Positions 42,502 through 51,565 of a stretch of DNA of 64,000 nt are shown here, piece after piece; the first letter of the stretch is position 1; the number at the start of each line of letters is the position of its first letter. The stretch is from JAGPUQ01 sp050250395. Its GTDB lineage: Bacteria; Pseudomonadota; Gammaproteobacteria; Pseudomonadales; Porticoccaceae. The translations under genes and the position numbers were made by a program. The stretch is from the NCBI GenBank assembly GCA_050250395.1, contig JBFWOQ010000013.1:1-64000 (forward strand), written 5' to 3'. A model generated the notes under the pieces. The model did not search any database. It saw only the letters and a program-made list of their open reading frames with translations, and was not told where the DNA came from.

Positions 42502-44583
42502 TCAGCGCCGGCCCCGCTTGAGGTCACGGATAAGAAAGCGCGCGGGATGGAGCGCGATCGCCAGTTCCTGTGCCAGCGGGCGTGGCCGGCCTTCGATCAG
42601 GTCCGCCAGCAGGGCGGCGCACAGGGGCGCGTGGCTGAGGCCACGCGAGCCGTGGCCACCGTGGATGAACAATCCGGGCCAGTAGCTGCCGGGGCGCGGG
42701 ATGTCGGCGCGGGCGTCGCGACGCAGCGGTGCGAAAGTCTCCAGCATGCGATGTTCGATGGGCGCCGGCCCCACCAGCGGGAGGTAATCCGGGGTGACGC
42801 AGCGCAGAGCGGCGCGGCCGGAGAGTTGCGCCGGGTCGGGCGTACCCAGGATGTCGGTGAGGCGGGGATCGGTGGCGTCGAGCTTGGCCAGGTTTTCGCG
42901 GTGGCCTTCGCTGCGTACTTCAACATGGGTGGCCGACAGATCGTAGGTCGCGCCGAACGTGTGCAGGCCGTTGGTCGCGGGGGCGAGATAACCCGCCCCG
43001 CAGATCACGGTGCGAAGGTTTGCGCTCGCCGGTGTCGCCGGGCAGACGCTGATCTGGCCGTGAATGGTCTTGAGCGGCAAGTGTCGGGTCTGCTCGAAGC
43101 GGGCCAGCTCGGCGGCGTTGGCCAGCACCACGACGTCATGGGGGCCGGAGGTCGCGCCGCCGGCATCGACCAGCTGCCAGCCCCGGGTGCCGTCCCGGGT
43201 GCCGTCCCAGGTGAGAGCGACGATCTCCGCGCAACGGACGGCGATGCGCGGATGTGCGACCAGATGGCGACAGATCGCCGCCGGGTTTACCCACCCGAGT
43301 CCCGGCAGCAGCAGACCAGAGTTCGCGACCAGCGGTAATCCCGCGATGGCGGCGAGTTGCGGCGCCTCCACCAGGCGCGCGATTTCGGCGGGATGGCGTG
43401 CGGCAATCCGGCGCAGTTGTGCCGCGTGGGCAGCGGTTTCCGGCAGCAGCAAGACGCCGCAGTTGGTGCCGAATCCGTCCTGCCAGAAGTCCCGGTAATG
43501 GTTCCGAGCAAAGAGCAGGGCGGCCAGATTGATGGCACCCAAGGTGGAGGGCTCCGCCGTCAGGCGCGGATAGAGCACGCCCTGGGGATTGCCCGAGGCG
43601 CCGCTGGCGATGGCGGTGCGATCGTACAGGGTCACCTGCCAGCCGCGCTCCGCCAGCGCCCGGGCACTGGTACAGCCCGCGATGCCGGCGCCGACGATGG
43701 CGGCTGTTCCCGGCGCTGTGCCGTACTCCGCGGCGCCCAGATACCAGGGGGCAGACGCACATCGTCGCGGGCGCGATGCCCGAGTCGATGCTCGGTGCCT
43801 GGGGGTGACGGCAGGAACGGACGCCGAGGATGGCGCCGCGAAGGTGCCGCACAGCATGTCCCGCTTGCTGCCATGGCCGGCGACCTTGGTGACGGCAAAG
43901 CCCGCCTCGGCGAGGCCGCGACGCACATCGCCGGCGGCCGTGAAGGTCGCAAAGCTGGTGCCGGCGCGACTGAGCGCGGCCAGTTGCGCGAACAGCGCCG
44001 GGCTCCACATATCCGGGTTGCGGGCGGGCGCGAAGCCGTCGAGGAACCAGGCATCGATTTTTGGCGCGGCGCCGTGGAGGGCCGGGTGATCCGGGGCGCG
44101 CAGCAGATTCAGCATGGTGGTTGCGTCGCCCAGCAGCAGCGTGAGCTGGATCCGGCCGCCCGCAAGCACCAGGCGATGGCAGCCGGCAACGGGCGGCGGA
44201 TAGTCCCGGGCGAGTTCCGCGGCCAGTGCCGCGAAGGCGGGCCATTGCGCCAGAGCACGCGCGAAATCGTCGCGTGCCAGTGGGTGTTTCTCCACCGAGA
44301 CATAGTGCAGCACCGCATTTTCCGGCGCGCTGGCGAGCCACAGGCTGCCGGCGACCAGCAAATTGAGTCCGCTGCCGAACCCGGTTTCGCCGATGACAAA
44401 GCTGGCGCCCGCGCGCAATGCCTGCCAGCGTTCCGGCAGCCGGTTGCCGGCAATGAACACATGCCGGGTCTCGCCCAGGCCATCGGCGGGAGACTGGTAG
44501 ATGTCCTCGAAGTGAACCGAACGCAGGACGCCGTCGCGCCAGACGACGGTGGCCGGAGCGAGGCGGTCGGGCGGCGTGATCAT
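42502..44583 (-). CDS. mnmC: Bifunctional tRNA-modification enzyme MnmC
   Basis: 693 residues, two domains. The N-terminal methyltransferase (MnmD) shows RHVFIAGNRLPERW near 40, FVIGETGFGSGLNLLVAGSL near 62 (SAM loop) and KIDAWFLDGFAPARNPDMWS near 175. The C-terminal FAD domain starts AAIVGAGIAGCTSARALAER near 298, with SGNPQGVLYPRLTAEPSTL near 335. The enzyme finishes 5-methylaminomethyl-2-thiouridine at the wobble base of certain tRNAs: the oxidase removes the carboxymethyl arm and the methyltransferase adds the final methyl. Between the domains is an Arg/Ala-rich linker of about 40 residues, longer than usual. It is divergent from leuC. Confidence 0.95.
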   Translation of the reverse strand: MITPPDRLAPATVVWRDGVLRSVHFEDIYQSPADGLGETRHVFIAGNRLPERWQALRAGASFVIGETGFGSGLNLLVAGSLWLASAPENAVLHYVSVEKHPLARDDFARALAQWPAFAALAAELARDYPPPVAGCHRLVLAGGRIQLTLLLGDATTMLNLLRAPDHPALHGAAPKIDAWFLDGFAPARNPDMWSPALFAQLAALSRAGTSFATFTAAGDVRRGLAEAGFAVTKVAGHGSKRDMLCGTFAAPSSASVPAVTPRHRASTRASRPRRCASAPWYLGAAEYGTAPGTAAIVGAGIAGCTSARALAERGWQVTLYDRTAIASGASGNPQGVLYPRLTAEPSTLGAINLAALLFARNHYRDFWQDGFGTNCGVLLLPETAAHAAQLRRIAARHPAEIARLVEAPQLAAIAGLPLVANSGLLLPGLGWVNPAAICRHLVAHPRIAVRCAEIVALTWDGTRDGTRGWQLVDAGGATSGPHDVVVLANAAELARFEQTRHLPLKTIHGQISVCPATPASANLRTVICGAGYLAPATNGLHTFGATYDLSATHVEVRSEGHRENLAKLDATDPRLTDILGTPDPAQLSGRAALRCVTPDYLPLVGPAPIEHRMLETFAPLRRDARADIPRPGSYWPGLFIHGGHGSRGLSHAPLCAALLADLIEGRPRPLAQELAIALHPARFLIRDLKRGRR

Positions 44584-44696
44584 CCGGGCCGGTGTCGCAT
44601 CGGCATTGTGCTGTTACGGAGTGCGTCCATGGGGAAATGCCGCGGAGCGAAGTCCCGGAATTCTACGGTGAAGTTGCAATCACCAGGGTCATGAAT

Positions 44697-44725
44697 TTGT
44701 TTTATGGGCTGGGGATCGCTAGACT
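44697..44725 (+). promoter_or_regulatory. Possible sigma-70 promoter of leuC
   Basis: TTGTTT (44697-44702) and TAGACT (44720-44725) are separated by 17 bp, in the 179-bp space before leuC. Matches are 3 of 6 and 4 of 6. Transcription would begin near 44732, about 31 bases before the ATG at 44763. No leader peptide rich in Leu codons was recognised. Confidence 0.4.
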
Positions 44726-44762
44726 TTCGGCCTCTTTTTCGACCCACACGGCGGATGCGGCG

Positions 44763-46202
44763 ATGGCCGGCAAGACCCTGTACGACAAGCTCTGGGAATC
44801 CCATCTGGTGCGGCAGAACGACGATGGCTCGGCGCTGCTCTACATCGATCGCCATCTGCTCCACGAAGTGACTTCGCCGCAGGCGTTCGAGGGTTTGCGG
44901 CTGGCCGGACGCGAGCCGTGGCGCATCGACGCCAATCTGGCCACGCCGGATCACAATGTACCCACCACCAGCGTCGAGCGGCGCGGCGGTATCGCGGCCA
45001 TTGCCGATGAAGTGTCGCGTATCCAGGTGCAGACGCTGGACGACAACTGCGGGCGCTACGGCATCTTGCAATTCGGCATGCACGACGCGCGGCAGGGCAT
45101 CGTGCACGTCATCGGGCCGGAGCAGGGCGCGACCCTGCCGGGCATGACGGTGGTGTGCGGCGATTCGCATACCTCCACGCACGGCGCCTTCGGCGCGCTG
45201 GCGCACGGCATCGGCACTTCGGAAGTCGAGCATGTGCTCGCGACCCAGTGCCTGATCGCCCAGAAAATGAAGAACTTGCAGGTGCGGGTCGAGGGCGAGC
45301 TGGCGCCGGGCGTCACCGCCAAGGACATCGCGCTGGCCGTGATCGGCTTCATCGGCACCGCCGGCGGTACCGGTTATGCACTCGAGTTCGCGGGCAGCGC
45401 GATTCGCGCACTGTCCATGGAGGGCCGCATGACGCTTTGCAACATGGCGATCGAAGCCGGCGCCCGGGTGGGTCTGGTCGCAGTCGATGTCAAGACCATC
45501 GACTATGTGAAAGGACGTCTCTTCGCGCCCCGGGACGCGCAGTGGGAGCAGGCGGTGGCGAACTGGCGGCAACTGTATTCCGATCCCGATGCCGTCTTCG
45601 ACAAGGTGGTGGAGTTGCGCGCGCAGGACATCAAACCTCAGGTCAGTTGGGGCACGTCGCCGGAAATGGTGGTGGCGGTGGACGCGCGGGTGCCGGACCC
45701 GGCCGTCGAGCCGGACCCGACCAAGCGCGATTCCATTGAACGGGCCCTCAAGTACATGGGGCTGGTCGCCAATCAGGCGGTCACGGACATCCGGCTGGAT
45801 CGCATTTTCATCGGGTCCTGCACCAATTCGCGGATCGAGGATCTGCGCGCCGCCGCGGCCGTCGCCAAGGGCCGCCGGGTCGCCGCCAGCATCAAGCAGG
45901 CGCTGGTGGTGCCGGGCTCCGGGCCGGTCAAGGCGCAGGCCGAACGGGAAGGGCTGGACAGGATCTTCATCGAAGCCGGGTTCGAGTGGCGCGAGCCCGG
46001 CTGCTCCATGTGTCTGGCCATGAATGCCGATCGTCTCGAAGCCGGCGAGCACTGTGCGTCCACGTCGAACCGCAACTTCGAAGGCCGGCAGGGCGCCGGT
46101 GGCCGCACCCATCTGGTGAGTCCGGCGATGGCGGCTGCGGCTGCGGTGTGCGGGCATTTCGTCGATGTACGGGAATTGCTGGGACAGGGGGAGGTGGCAT
46201 GA
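44763..46202 (+). CDS. leuC: 3-isopropylmalate dehydratase large subunit
   Basis: 479 residues. AGKTLYDKLWESHLVRQNDD is the LeuC N-terminus. VVCGDSHTSTHGAFGALAHG near 130 and IFIGSCTNSRIEDLRAAAAV near 350 (first cluster Cys) are followed by EPGCSMCLAMNADRLEAGEH near 412 (the other two cluster Cys). These hold the 4Fe-4S cluster that binds isopropylmalate. With LeuD it carries out the isomerisation step of leucine synthesis. The ATG at 44763 gives the family start; 57 upstream in-frame codons do not. The leuD start overlaps its stop (ATGA). Confidence 0.97.
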   Translation: MAGKTLYDKLWESHLVRQNDDGSALLYIDRHLLHEVTSPQAFEGLRLAGREPWRIDANLATPDHNVPTTSVERRGGIAAIADEVSRIQVQTLDDNCGRYGILQFGMHDARQGIVHVIGPEQGATLPGMTVVCGDSHTSTHGAFGALAHGIGTSEVEHVLATQCLIAQKMKNLQVRVEGELAPGVTAKDIALAVIGFIGTAGGTGYALEFAGSAIRALSMEGRMTLCNMAIEAGARVGLVAVDVKTIDYVKGRLFAPRDAQWEQAVANWRQLYSDPDAVFDKVVELRAQDIKPQVSWGTSPEMVVAVDARVPDPAVEPDPTKRDSIERALKYMGLVANQAVTDIRLDRIFIGSCTNSRIEDLRAAAAVAKGRRVAASIKQALVVPGSGPVKAQAEREGLDRIFIEAGFEWREPGCSMCLAMNADRLEAGEHCASTSNRNFEGRQGAGGRTHLVSPAMAAAAAVCGHFVDVRELLGQGEVA

Positions 46203-46843
46203 AAGCGTTAACCCGGCACCAGGGGCTGGTCGCGCCCCTGGATCGCGCCAACGTCGACACCGACCAGATCATTCCCAAACAGTTTCTGAAGTCGATTCAG
46301 CGCACCGGTTTTGGTCCCAATCTGTTCGACGAGTGGCGCTACCTGGATGTCGGAGAGCCTGGACGGGACAACTCGAAACGTCCCCTGAATCCGGATTTTG
46401 TGCTCAATCAGCCCCGCTATCGGGGCGCCAGCGTGCTGCTCGCGCGGGAGAACTTCGGCTGTGGTTCGTCCCGCGAACATGCCCCCTGGGCGTTGGAGGA
46501 ATACGGGTTTCGCGTCATTATCGCCCCCAGCTACGCCGATATTTTCTACAACAACTGCTTTAAAAATGGCGTATTACCCATTGTTTTATCTGATGAAGAG
46601 GTGGATGAGCTGTTTCGACAAGCCACATCCGTCGAGGGTTATAGCCTGACCATAGACCTCGCCAGCCAGACGGTTACCCGGCCCGACGGCGGCACTTATC
46701 ACTTCGAGGTGGATGAGTTCCGCAAGCATTGCCTGCTGGAAGGTCTGGACGAAATCGGCCTCACGCTGGCGCACCGCGATGAGATTCGCGCCTTCGAGCA
46801 AAGGCACCGCGCAAATCATCCCTGGCTGTTTCGCAACGACTGA
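46199..46843 (+). CDS. leuD: 3-isopropylmalate dehydratase small subunit
   Basis: 214 residues. LTRHQGLVAPLDRANVDTDQ, then IIPKQFLKSIQRTGFGPNLF, is the LeuD N-terminus, and LARENFGCGSSREHAPWALE near 80 is the substrate-binding loop. IAPSYADIFYNNCFKNGVLP near 108 follows. The protein is the swivelling partner of LeuC. GGGGGAGG stands before the ATG. A part of the gene around 46550-46640 is less GC-rich than the rest, without other oddity. The usual next gene, leuB, is absent. Confidence 0.97.
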   Translation: MKALTRHQGLVAPLDRANVDTDQIIPKQFLKSIQRTGFGPNLFDEWRYLDVGEPGRDNSKRPLNPDFVLNQPRYRGASVLLARENFGCGSSREHAPWALEEYGFRVIIAPSYADIFYNNCFKNGVLPIVLSDEEVDELFRQATSVEGYSLTIDLASQTVTRPDGGTYHFEVDEFRKHCLLEGLDEIGLTLAHRDEIRAFEQRHRANHPWLFRND

Positions 46844-46858
46844 GCGGACGCGCCCTCT

Positions 46859-47638
46859 ATGAGTAGTCAAGGTATGAGTGATCAAAGCCATGCCGAGGCG
46901 GTGCGTCGCCAATTCGGCGCCCGGGCTGGCGCTTATCTCGGCAGCACCGTGCATGCCCAGGGTCGCGAGTTTGCCGAGCTGCGCGATGCCGTCGCGGCCT
47001 GTCCGGACGCGCGCGTGCTGGACCTGGGTTGCGGTGCGGGTCATGTCAGCTATCAGATCGCGCCCCTCGCCGGCGCGGTCGTCGCCTGCGATCTGGCGCC
47101 GGAAATGCTGGCGCTGGTCACGGCCACGGCCCGGGAGCGCGGTCTCGACAATATCACCACCGCCCAGGGCGCGGCGGAACAGCTGCCGTTTCCGGACCGG
47201 CAGTTCGATCTGGTGTTCAGCCGCTATTCCGCGCACCACTGGAGCGATCTGGGTCGCGCGCTCCGCGAGGTTCACCGGGTGTTGAAGCCGGGCGGGTGCG
47301 CGGCCTTTGTGGATATTGCCGGCGCCCCGCGACCGTTGCTCGACACCCATCTCCAGACCGTCGAGGTATTGCGCGATTCCAGCCACGTGCGCGATTACAC
47401 CCCGGCGGAATGGCTGCAATGGGTGGCGCAGGCGGGCCTCAAGCCCGAGCGTCACGCACTCTCGCGCCTGCGGCTCGAGTTCGCGTCCTGGGTGGCGCGC
47501 ATGCAGACTCCGGAACCGCTGCGGGCCGCGATCCGCGCACTGCAGGATGGGGCCAGCAGCGAGGTGCGGGATTACTTTGCGATAGAAGCCGACGGTTCCT
47601 TCAGCGCCGATGTGCTGGTGCTCTGGGCTTCCCGCTGA
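46859..47638 (+). CDS. Class I SAM-dependent methyltransferase (UbiE/YafE-like)
   Basis: 259 residues. ARVLDLGCGAGHVSYQIAPL near 50 is motif I, VVACDLAPEMLALVTATARE near 70 motif II, FPDRQFDLVFSRYSAHHWSD near 110 motif IV and HRVLKPGGCAAFVDI near 140 the post-IV motif of UbiE-type methyltransferases. It most resembles YafE-like proteins of unassigned function. It lies 15 bp after leuD. In Pseudomonas a methyltransferase gene occupies the same place, between leuD and leuB, so its position is conserved even though leuB is missing. No metabolite can be named. Confidence 0.88.
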   Translation: MSSQGMSDQSHAEAVRRQFGARAGAYLGSTVHAQGREFAELRDAVAACPDARVLDLGCGAGHVSYQIAPLAGAVVACDLAPEMLALVTATARERGLDNITTAQGAAEQLPFPDRQFDLVFSRYSAHHWSDLGRALREVHRVLKPGGCAAFVDIAGAPRPLLDTHLQTVEVLRDSSHVRDYTPAEWLQWVAQAGLKPERHALSRLRLEFASWVARMQTPEPLRAAIRALQDGASSEVRDYFAIEADGSFSADVLVLWASR

Positions 47639-47706
47639 GCGGCCTTGGATACCGCGTCGGCGCGTTTCATGATTAATGCAGTTGTTGTCAAAGCAGGTTT
47701 AATGCA

Positions 47707-48813
47707 ATGAAAAATATAGGTTTTGTGGGTTGGCGCGGGATGGTCGGCTCGGTGCTGATGGCGCGCATGACGGAGATGGGCGATTTCGCCACGATCCATC
47801 CCCACTTCTTTACCACCTCCCAGGCGGGACAACCGGGGCCGGACGTGGGCCAGGGCCGCAGCGCGCTGCTCGACGCCATGGATATCGACCAACTGCACGC
47901 CATGGACGCCATCCTGACCTGCCAGGGCGGCGACTACACCAAGGCGGTGTTTCCCCGTTTGCAGGCAACCGGCTGGAACGGCTACTGGATCGACGCGGCA
48001 TCCGCGTTGCGCATGAACGATGACGCCGTCATCGTGCTGGATCCGGTGAACGGCAAGGTGATCGAGCGGGCGTTGGATGCGGGCCAGCGCGTGTTTGTCG
48101 GCGGCAATTGCACTGTCAGCCTGATGTTGATGGGCCTGGGTGGTCTGTTCCAGGCCGGGCTGGTGGAGTGGGTGACAGCAATGACCTATCAGGCCGCATC
48201 CGGTGCCGGCGCACCCAACATGCGCGAACTGCTCGCCCAGATGGGCGCGGCACACGATTCCGTACTGGATTTGCTGGCCGATCCCGCCAGTTCCATCATC
48301 GCTATCGATCGCCGCGTCACCGAAGCGCTGCGCGCACCGGGATTTCCCGTCGCGGAGTTCGGTCACCCGCTCGCCGGTAGCCTGTTGCCCTGGATCGACG
48401 TCGAGCTCGCCGACGGCCAGAGCCGCGAGGAATGGAAAGGGGGCGCCGAGGCCAACAAGATTCTCGGCCGCCAGGACCGTCCGGTACCCATCGACGGCCT
48501 CTGCGTCCGCATCGGTGCCATGCGTTGCCACAGTCAGGCGCTGACCATCAAGCTGACCCGCGACCTGCCCATCGCAGAGATAGAGGCGCTGATCGCGGCG
48601 GCCAACGACTGGGTGCGCGTCGTGCCCAACCACCGGGAGGACAGCCTGAGAGCATTGACGCCGGCGGCGGTTACCGGGAAGCTGGACATCCCCGTGGGCC
48701 GCCTGCGCAAGCTCGCCATGGGCGGGGAGTATCTGACCGCGTTCACCGTCGGCGATCAGTTGCTCTGGGGCGCGGCGGAGCCTTTGCGGCGGATGCTGCG
48801 GCTGGTGCGGTAG
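47707..48813 (+). CDS. asd: Aspartate-semialdehyde dehydrogenase
   Basis: 368 residues, the gram-negative Asd length. NIGFVGWRGMVGSVLMARMT is the NADP-binding start. ILTCQGGDYTKAVFPRLQAT near 75, FVGGNCTVSLMLMGLGGLF near 131 (catalytic Cys of GGNCT) and MTYQAASGAGAPNMRELLAQ near 160 follow. HREDSLRALTPAAVTGKLDI near 310 is the C-terminal region. The enzyme makes aspartate semialdehyde for lysine, diaminopimelate, threonine and methionine. AGG stands about 9 bases before the ATG. In Pseudomonas leuB comes immediately before it; here the methyltransferase gene does. A terminator-like hairpin follows. Confidence 0.97.
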   Translation: MKNIGFVGWRGMVGSVLMARMTEMGDFATIHPHFFTTSQAGQPGPDVGQGRSALLDAMDIDQLHAMDAILTCQGGDYTKAVFPRLQATGWNGYWIDAASALRMNDDAVIVLDPVNGKVIERALDAGQRVFVGGNCTVSLMLMGLGGLFQAGLVEWVTAMTYQAASGAGAPNMRELLAQMGAAHDSVLDLLADPASSIIAIDRRVTEALRAPGFPVAEFGHPLAGSLLPWIDVELADGQSREEWKGGAEANKILGRQDRPVPIDGLCVRIGAMRCHSQALTIKLTRDLPIAEIEALIAAANDWVRVVPNHREDSLRALTPAAVTGKLDIPVGRLRKLAMGGEYLTAFTVGDQLLWGAAEPLRRMLRLVR

Positions 48814-48824
48814 CGAACGGGGTT

Positions 48825-48849
48825 GGTGCGCGAGCCCCGCACCGATTTT
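48825..48849 (+). terminator. Terminator after asd
   Basis: GGTGCG (48825-48830), loop CGAGCCC, CGCACC (48838-48843), then GATTTT: a 6-bp stem followed by a short T-run, 12 bp past the asd stop. It is the best intrinsic-terminator candidate in the window. Confidence 0.55.
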
Positions 48850-48962
48850 GAGATCCTGATCTGTTTTCGGCGGCTTTTTGTGGACGTAAACTGCCAGAAC
48901 TGGAATCATGATAACTAATATCTGGTTAGCGAGTGATTTTGGTGTAAATATTCAACAGCTGG

Positions 48963-49103
48963 CAGCTTGTCGATAAACGTCGCGAGGCGGCCAGCCGCGC
49001 GGCACACGGCGCGCAGCGACCGAGACATATGGGATAGATGGGCGAGGGAGCGAGCACCGCGCAACGAAGCAGGTGGCTGCCACAGCAGTGCTTAAGCAGG
49101 CTG
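48963..49103 (-). mobile_element. MITE-like element, copy C (inverted and diverged)
   Basis: 141 bp in the opposite orientation to copies A and B. The plus strand reads CAGCTTGTCGATAAACGTCG at its start and carries GCGAGGGAGCGAGCACCGCG inside, matching the minus strand of copy A. The outer end AGTGCTTAAGCAGGCTG has drifted from the inverted repeat. It lies between asd and fimV, 51 bp before the fimV start, and extends the apparent fimV frame upstream with spurious codons. The rest of the 340-bp gap (48814-49153) holds only the asd terminator. Confidence 0.78.
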
Positions 49104-49153
49104 CCAGGCTGATTGCTCTTGGGACGATGGAACAACTGCAGGAAGATACGAAC

Positions 49154-51562
49154 ATGGCTTCACGGACATTGAAATACTCCCTGGGACTGTTGGCCCTGTT
49201 GGCGGCGCAGTGGGCCTTGGCGGTTGGTTTGGGTGAAATCACGCTTCAGTCGGCGATGAACGAGCCGCTGCGCGCCGAGATAGCACTGCTCGGCATAGGT
49301 GACCTCAACGAATCGCAAATAGCGACAAGGTTGGCTTCGCCGGAGGATTTTGAGCGCGCGGGAGTCGAACGCGAGTTTCAACTCGCCGATCTCCGTTTCA
49401 AGGTCGACCTGTCGAATACCGCCCGTCCGGTGATCCGGGTGTCTTCGCAGCGCCCGATGAAGGAGCCCTATCTCAACTTTCTGCTGGAATTGCGCTGGAC
49501 ATCCGGCCGCTTGCTCCGCGAGTACACACTGCTCCTGGATTTGCCGACTTTTGCAGGAGTACCGCCTGCGGGAAAGACTGCTGCCGCGGTACCACCCACC
49601 GCGGCAGCTAGCCCTCGTTCCGCAGCCCCTGCGTCCGAGCCCCCCCGGCGGTCGCCCGCGCAGGGCGCAGTGCGAGCATCGACGCCGGCAAACGGTAGTT
49701 ACCGGGTGCGCGGTGGCGACACACTGTGGGGGATCGCCGCGCGCAATCAGCCCCGGGGTGTCACCGTACAGCAGGCAATGCAGGCGATACTGGCGGCCAA
49801 TCCCGACGCATTCATTCGCGCGAATCCCAATCTGATCCGGCGCGACGCGGTGCTGAACCTGCCCGACGCCGCCACCATGGCAGCGGTCGACCAACGCCTC
49901 GCCATGCAGCAATTGCGTCCTGTCCAGCCGGCAACCGATCGCGTCGTCGAGTCGCGCGCCCGGACCGCCGAAAAATCGAGTCCCGGCAGTGAGAGCGGCG
50001 AGCTGCGTCTTGCTGGCGGCGCCGCCAGTGACAGCTCGGCTGCCATCGGCGGTGGCCGTGAGCCCGGAGGTACAGGGGACGCGTCGCGCACCGATATCGG
50101 TTCGGTGCTGGAAGAAAAAGACCGGGTCGAGCGCGAGAACGCCGAATTGAGAGCGCGGGTTGCAAGTCTCGAAGAACAGCTGAAGGCCGCGTCCCGCCTC
50201 GTTGAAATCAGCGACCCGGCGCTGGCGGCATTGCAACAAGGTGGTGCGCAGGAGCCGTCGGACGCCGCCGCCACCGATGCCGGGAAACCGGCGGATGCCG
50301 CCGCGGTGGGTTCGGCAACGCCGATGGCGGAAGCGCCAGCGTCCACACCGTCGGACGAGTCGGCGCCAAATGCCGCAGCGGACACGATTGCCGGTCAGAC
50401 CGATAACGCGGCCCTGGAATCGACCGCGCCGGAAGCAAATGCCACCCTGCCAGAGACAGTCGTTGCCGGGAGCGGCGACGCCGCGGCGCCGGAGGTTCCC
50501 GTGGCTCCGCCCGCCGACCAAAGTGCTCCGGAAGCTGTCGCTGAACTGCGCTCCTGGCTAGTGCCGGCGCTGGGTGTCACCGGAATACTGTTGCTGGTAG
50601 CGATGGGCCTTGCGTCCTTGCGTGGGCGTGCCACACAGCAGCACGGACTGCGGCTGCCGAGCGAGCTTGAAGCGAAAGCCGCGCGGCCAGCCACGGTCGA
50701 CGCTGATCTGACGGCGCCGGTTGCCATCGATGACGAGGATTTGTTGCCGACGGAGACCAGCTTCAACGCAGGTCCGGACCGGATTCTGGAGGAGGTCGAT
50801 GTCTGCCTGTCGTTTGGTAATGAACAGCAGGCGAAGGAACTGCTGACCGATGCTTTGGAGCGTTATCCGAGGCATTCCGGATTGCATCTGAAGATGCTGG
50901 CACTCTTGGCGCAACAGGGCGACCGGCCCGGCTTCGAGGCCGCGCTTCCGAAGCTCGAGGCGCTCGACGATCCCGCGGCCACCGAGTCCGCCCATGCGCT
51001 GCGGCGGGAATTGCCGGAGCCCGAGGTAGCGCCGGCTTCCGTTGTTTCGGTTGCATCGGCACAGGTTGCAGTCCCCGCGAGCGCAGCGAATCTGGCTGAC
51101 GTTGCTCCGGTGGACATCGTTCCGGTGGACATTGCTTCGGCGGACGGTGAGTCTTCCGGGGCAGCGGAAAGTCTGGATTTCGATCTGGATCTGGATTTCG
51201 ATCTGGACCTGCCGGCGGTGTCGTCGGCCGTCGCAGCGGCAACCGCGACGCAGCCGGAAGTGCCCGCTGAGCTCGAGGATTTTGACCTTGACTTGCTGGA
51301 CAGCGAGCTTACGAACTCGGCCCAGGATCTTGCCGAATCGCCGGTCGCAGCGAGCGCCGAGTCCTGGCAGGCCACGTCCCTGGATGGCGATCTGGATCTG
51401 TTCGAGCCAGGGCAGGAAATGGCCACCCAGATCGAGCTGGCGGAAGCCTATGTCGACATGGGGGACGCGGAAGGCGCGCGGGAAATCCTCGATTACGTCC
51501 TTCAGGGCGGCGATGAGGCGCAGAAGGAGTCCGCGCGGCAATTGCTCGCCAGACTCGGGTAG
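49154..51562 (+). CDS. fimV: FimV-type peptidoglycan-binding protein
   Basis: 802 residues. A signal peptide (MASRTLKYSLGLLALLAAQW, cut after ALA near 23) is followed by the FimV N-terminal domain (LGEITLQSAMNEPLRAEIAL). A LysM domain starts at about 183 (YRVRGGDTLWGIAARNQPRG). A coiled-coil-like stretch (ERENAELRARVASLEEQLKA) and an Ala-rich low-complexity region come before a membrane helix at about 467-490. The cytoplasmic part has acidic repeats (LDFDLDLDFDLDL) and ends with the FimV C-terminal TPR motif (ELAEAYVDMGDAEGAREILD). FimV organises polar type IV pilus assembly and twitching in Pseudomonas. AGGAAG precedes the ATG at 49154. Confidence 0.93.
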   Translation: MASRTLKYSLGLLALLAAQWALAVGLGEITLQSAMNEPLRAEIALLGIGDLNESQIATRLASPEDFERAGVEREFQLADLRFKVDLSNTARPVIRVSSQRPMKEPYLNFLLELRWTSGRLLREYTLLLDLPTFAGVPPAGKTAAAVPPTAAASPRSAAPASEPPRRSPAQGAVRASTPANGSYRVRGGDTLWGIAARNQPRGVTVQQAMQAILAANPDAFIRANPNLIRRDAVLNLPDAATMAAVDQRLAMQQLRPVQPATDRVVESRARTAEKSSPGSESGELRLAGGAASDSSAAIGGGREPGGTGDASRTDIGSVLEEKDRVERENAELRARVASLEEQLKAASRLVEISDPALAALQQGGAQEPSDAAATDAGKPADAAAVGSATPMAEAPASTPSDESAPNAAADTIAGQTDNAALESTAPEANATLPETVVAGSGDAAAPEVPVAPPADQSAPEAVAELRSWLVPALGVTGILLLVAMGLASLRGRATQQHGLRLPSELEAKAARPATVDADLTAPVAIDDEDLLPTETSFNAGPDRILEEVDVCLSFGNEQQAKELLTDALERYPRHSGLHLKMLALLAQQGDRPGFEAALPKLEALDDPAATESAHALRRELPEPEVAPASVVSVASAQVAVPASAANLADVAPVDIVPVDIASADGESSGAAESLDFDLDLDFDLDLPAVSSAVAAATATQPEVPAELEDFDLDLLDSELTNSAQDLAESPVAASAESWQATSLDGDLDLFEPGQEMATQIELAEAYVDMGDAEGAREILDYVLQGGDEAQKESARQLLARLG

Positions 51563-51565
51563 CGG

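Noticed and set aside
49073..49153. A 27-codon upstream extension of fimV
   Set aside because: The extension reads through MITE copy C, and the ATG at 49154 has a ribosome binding site and starts a proper signal peptide.
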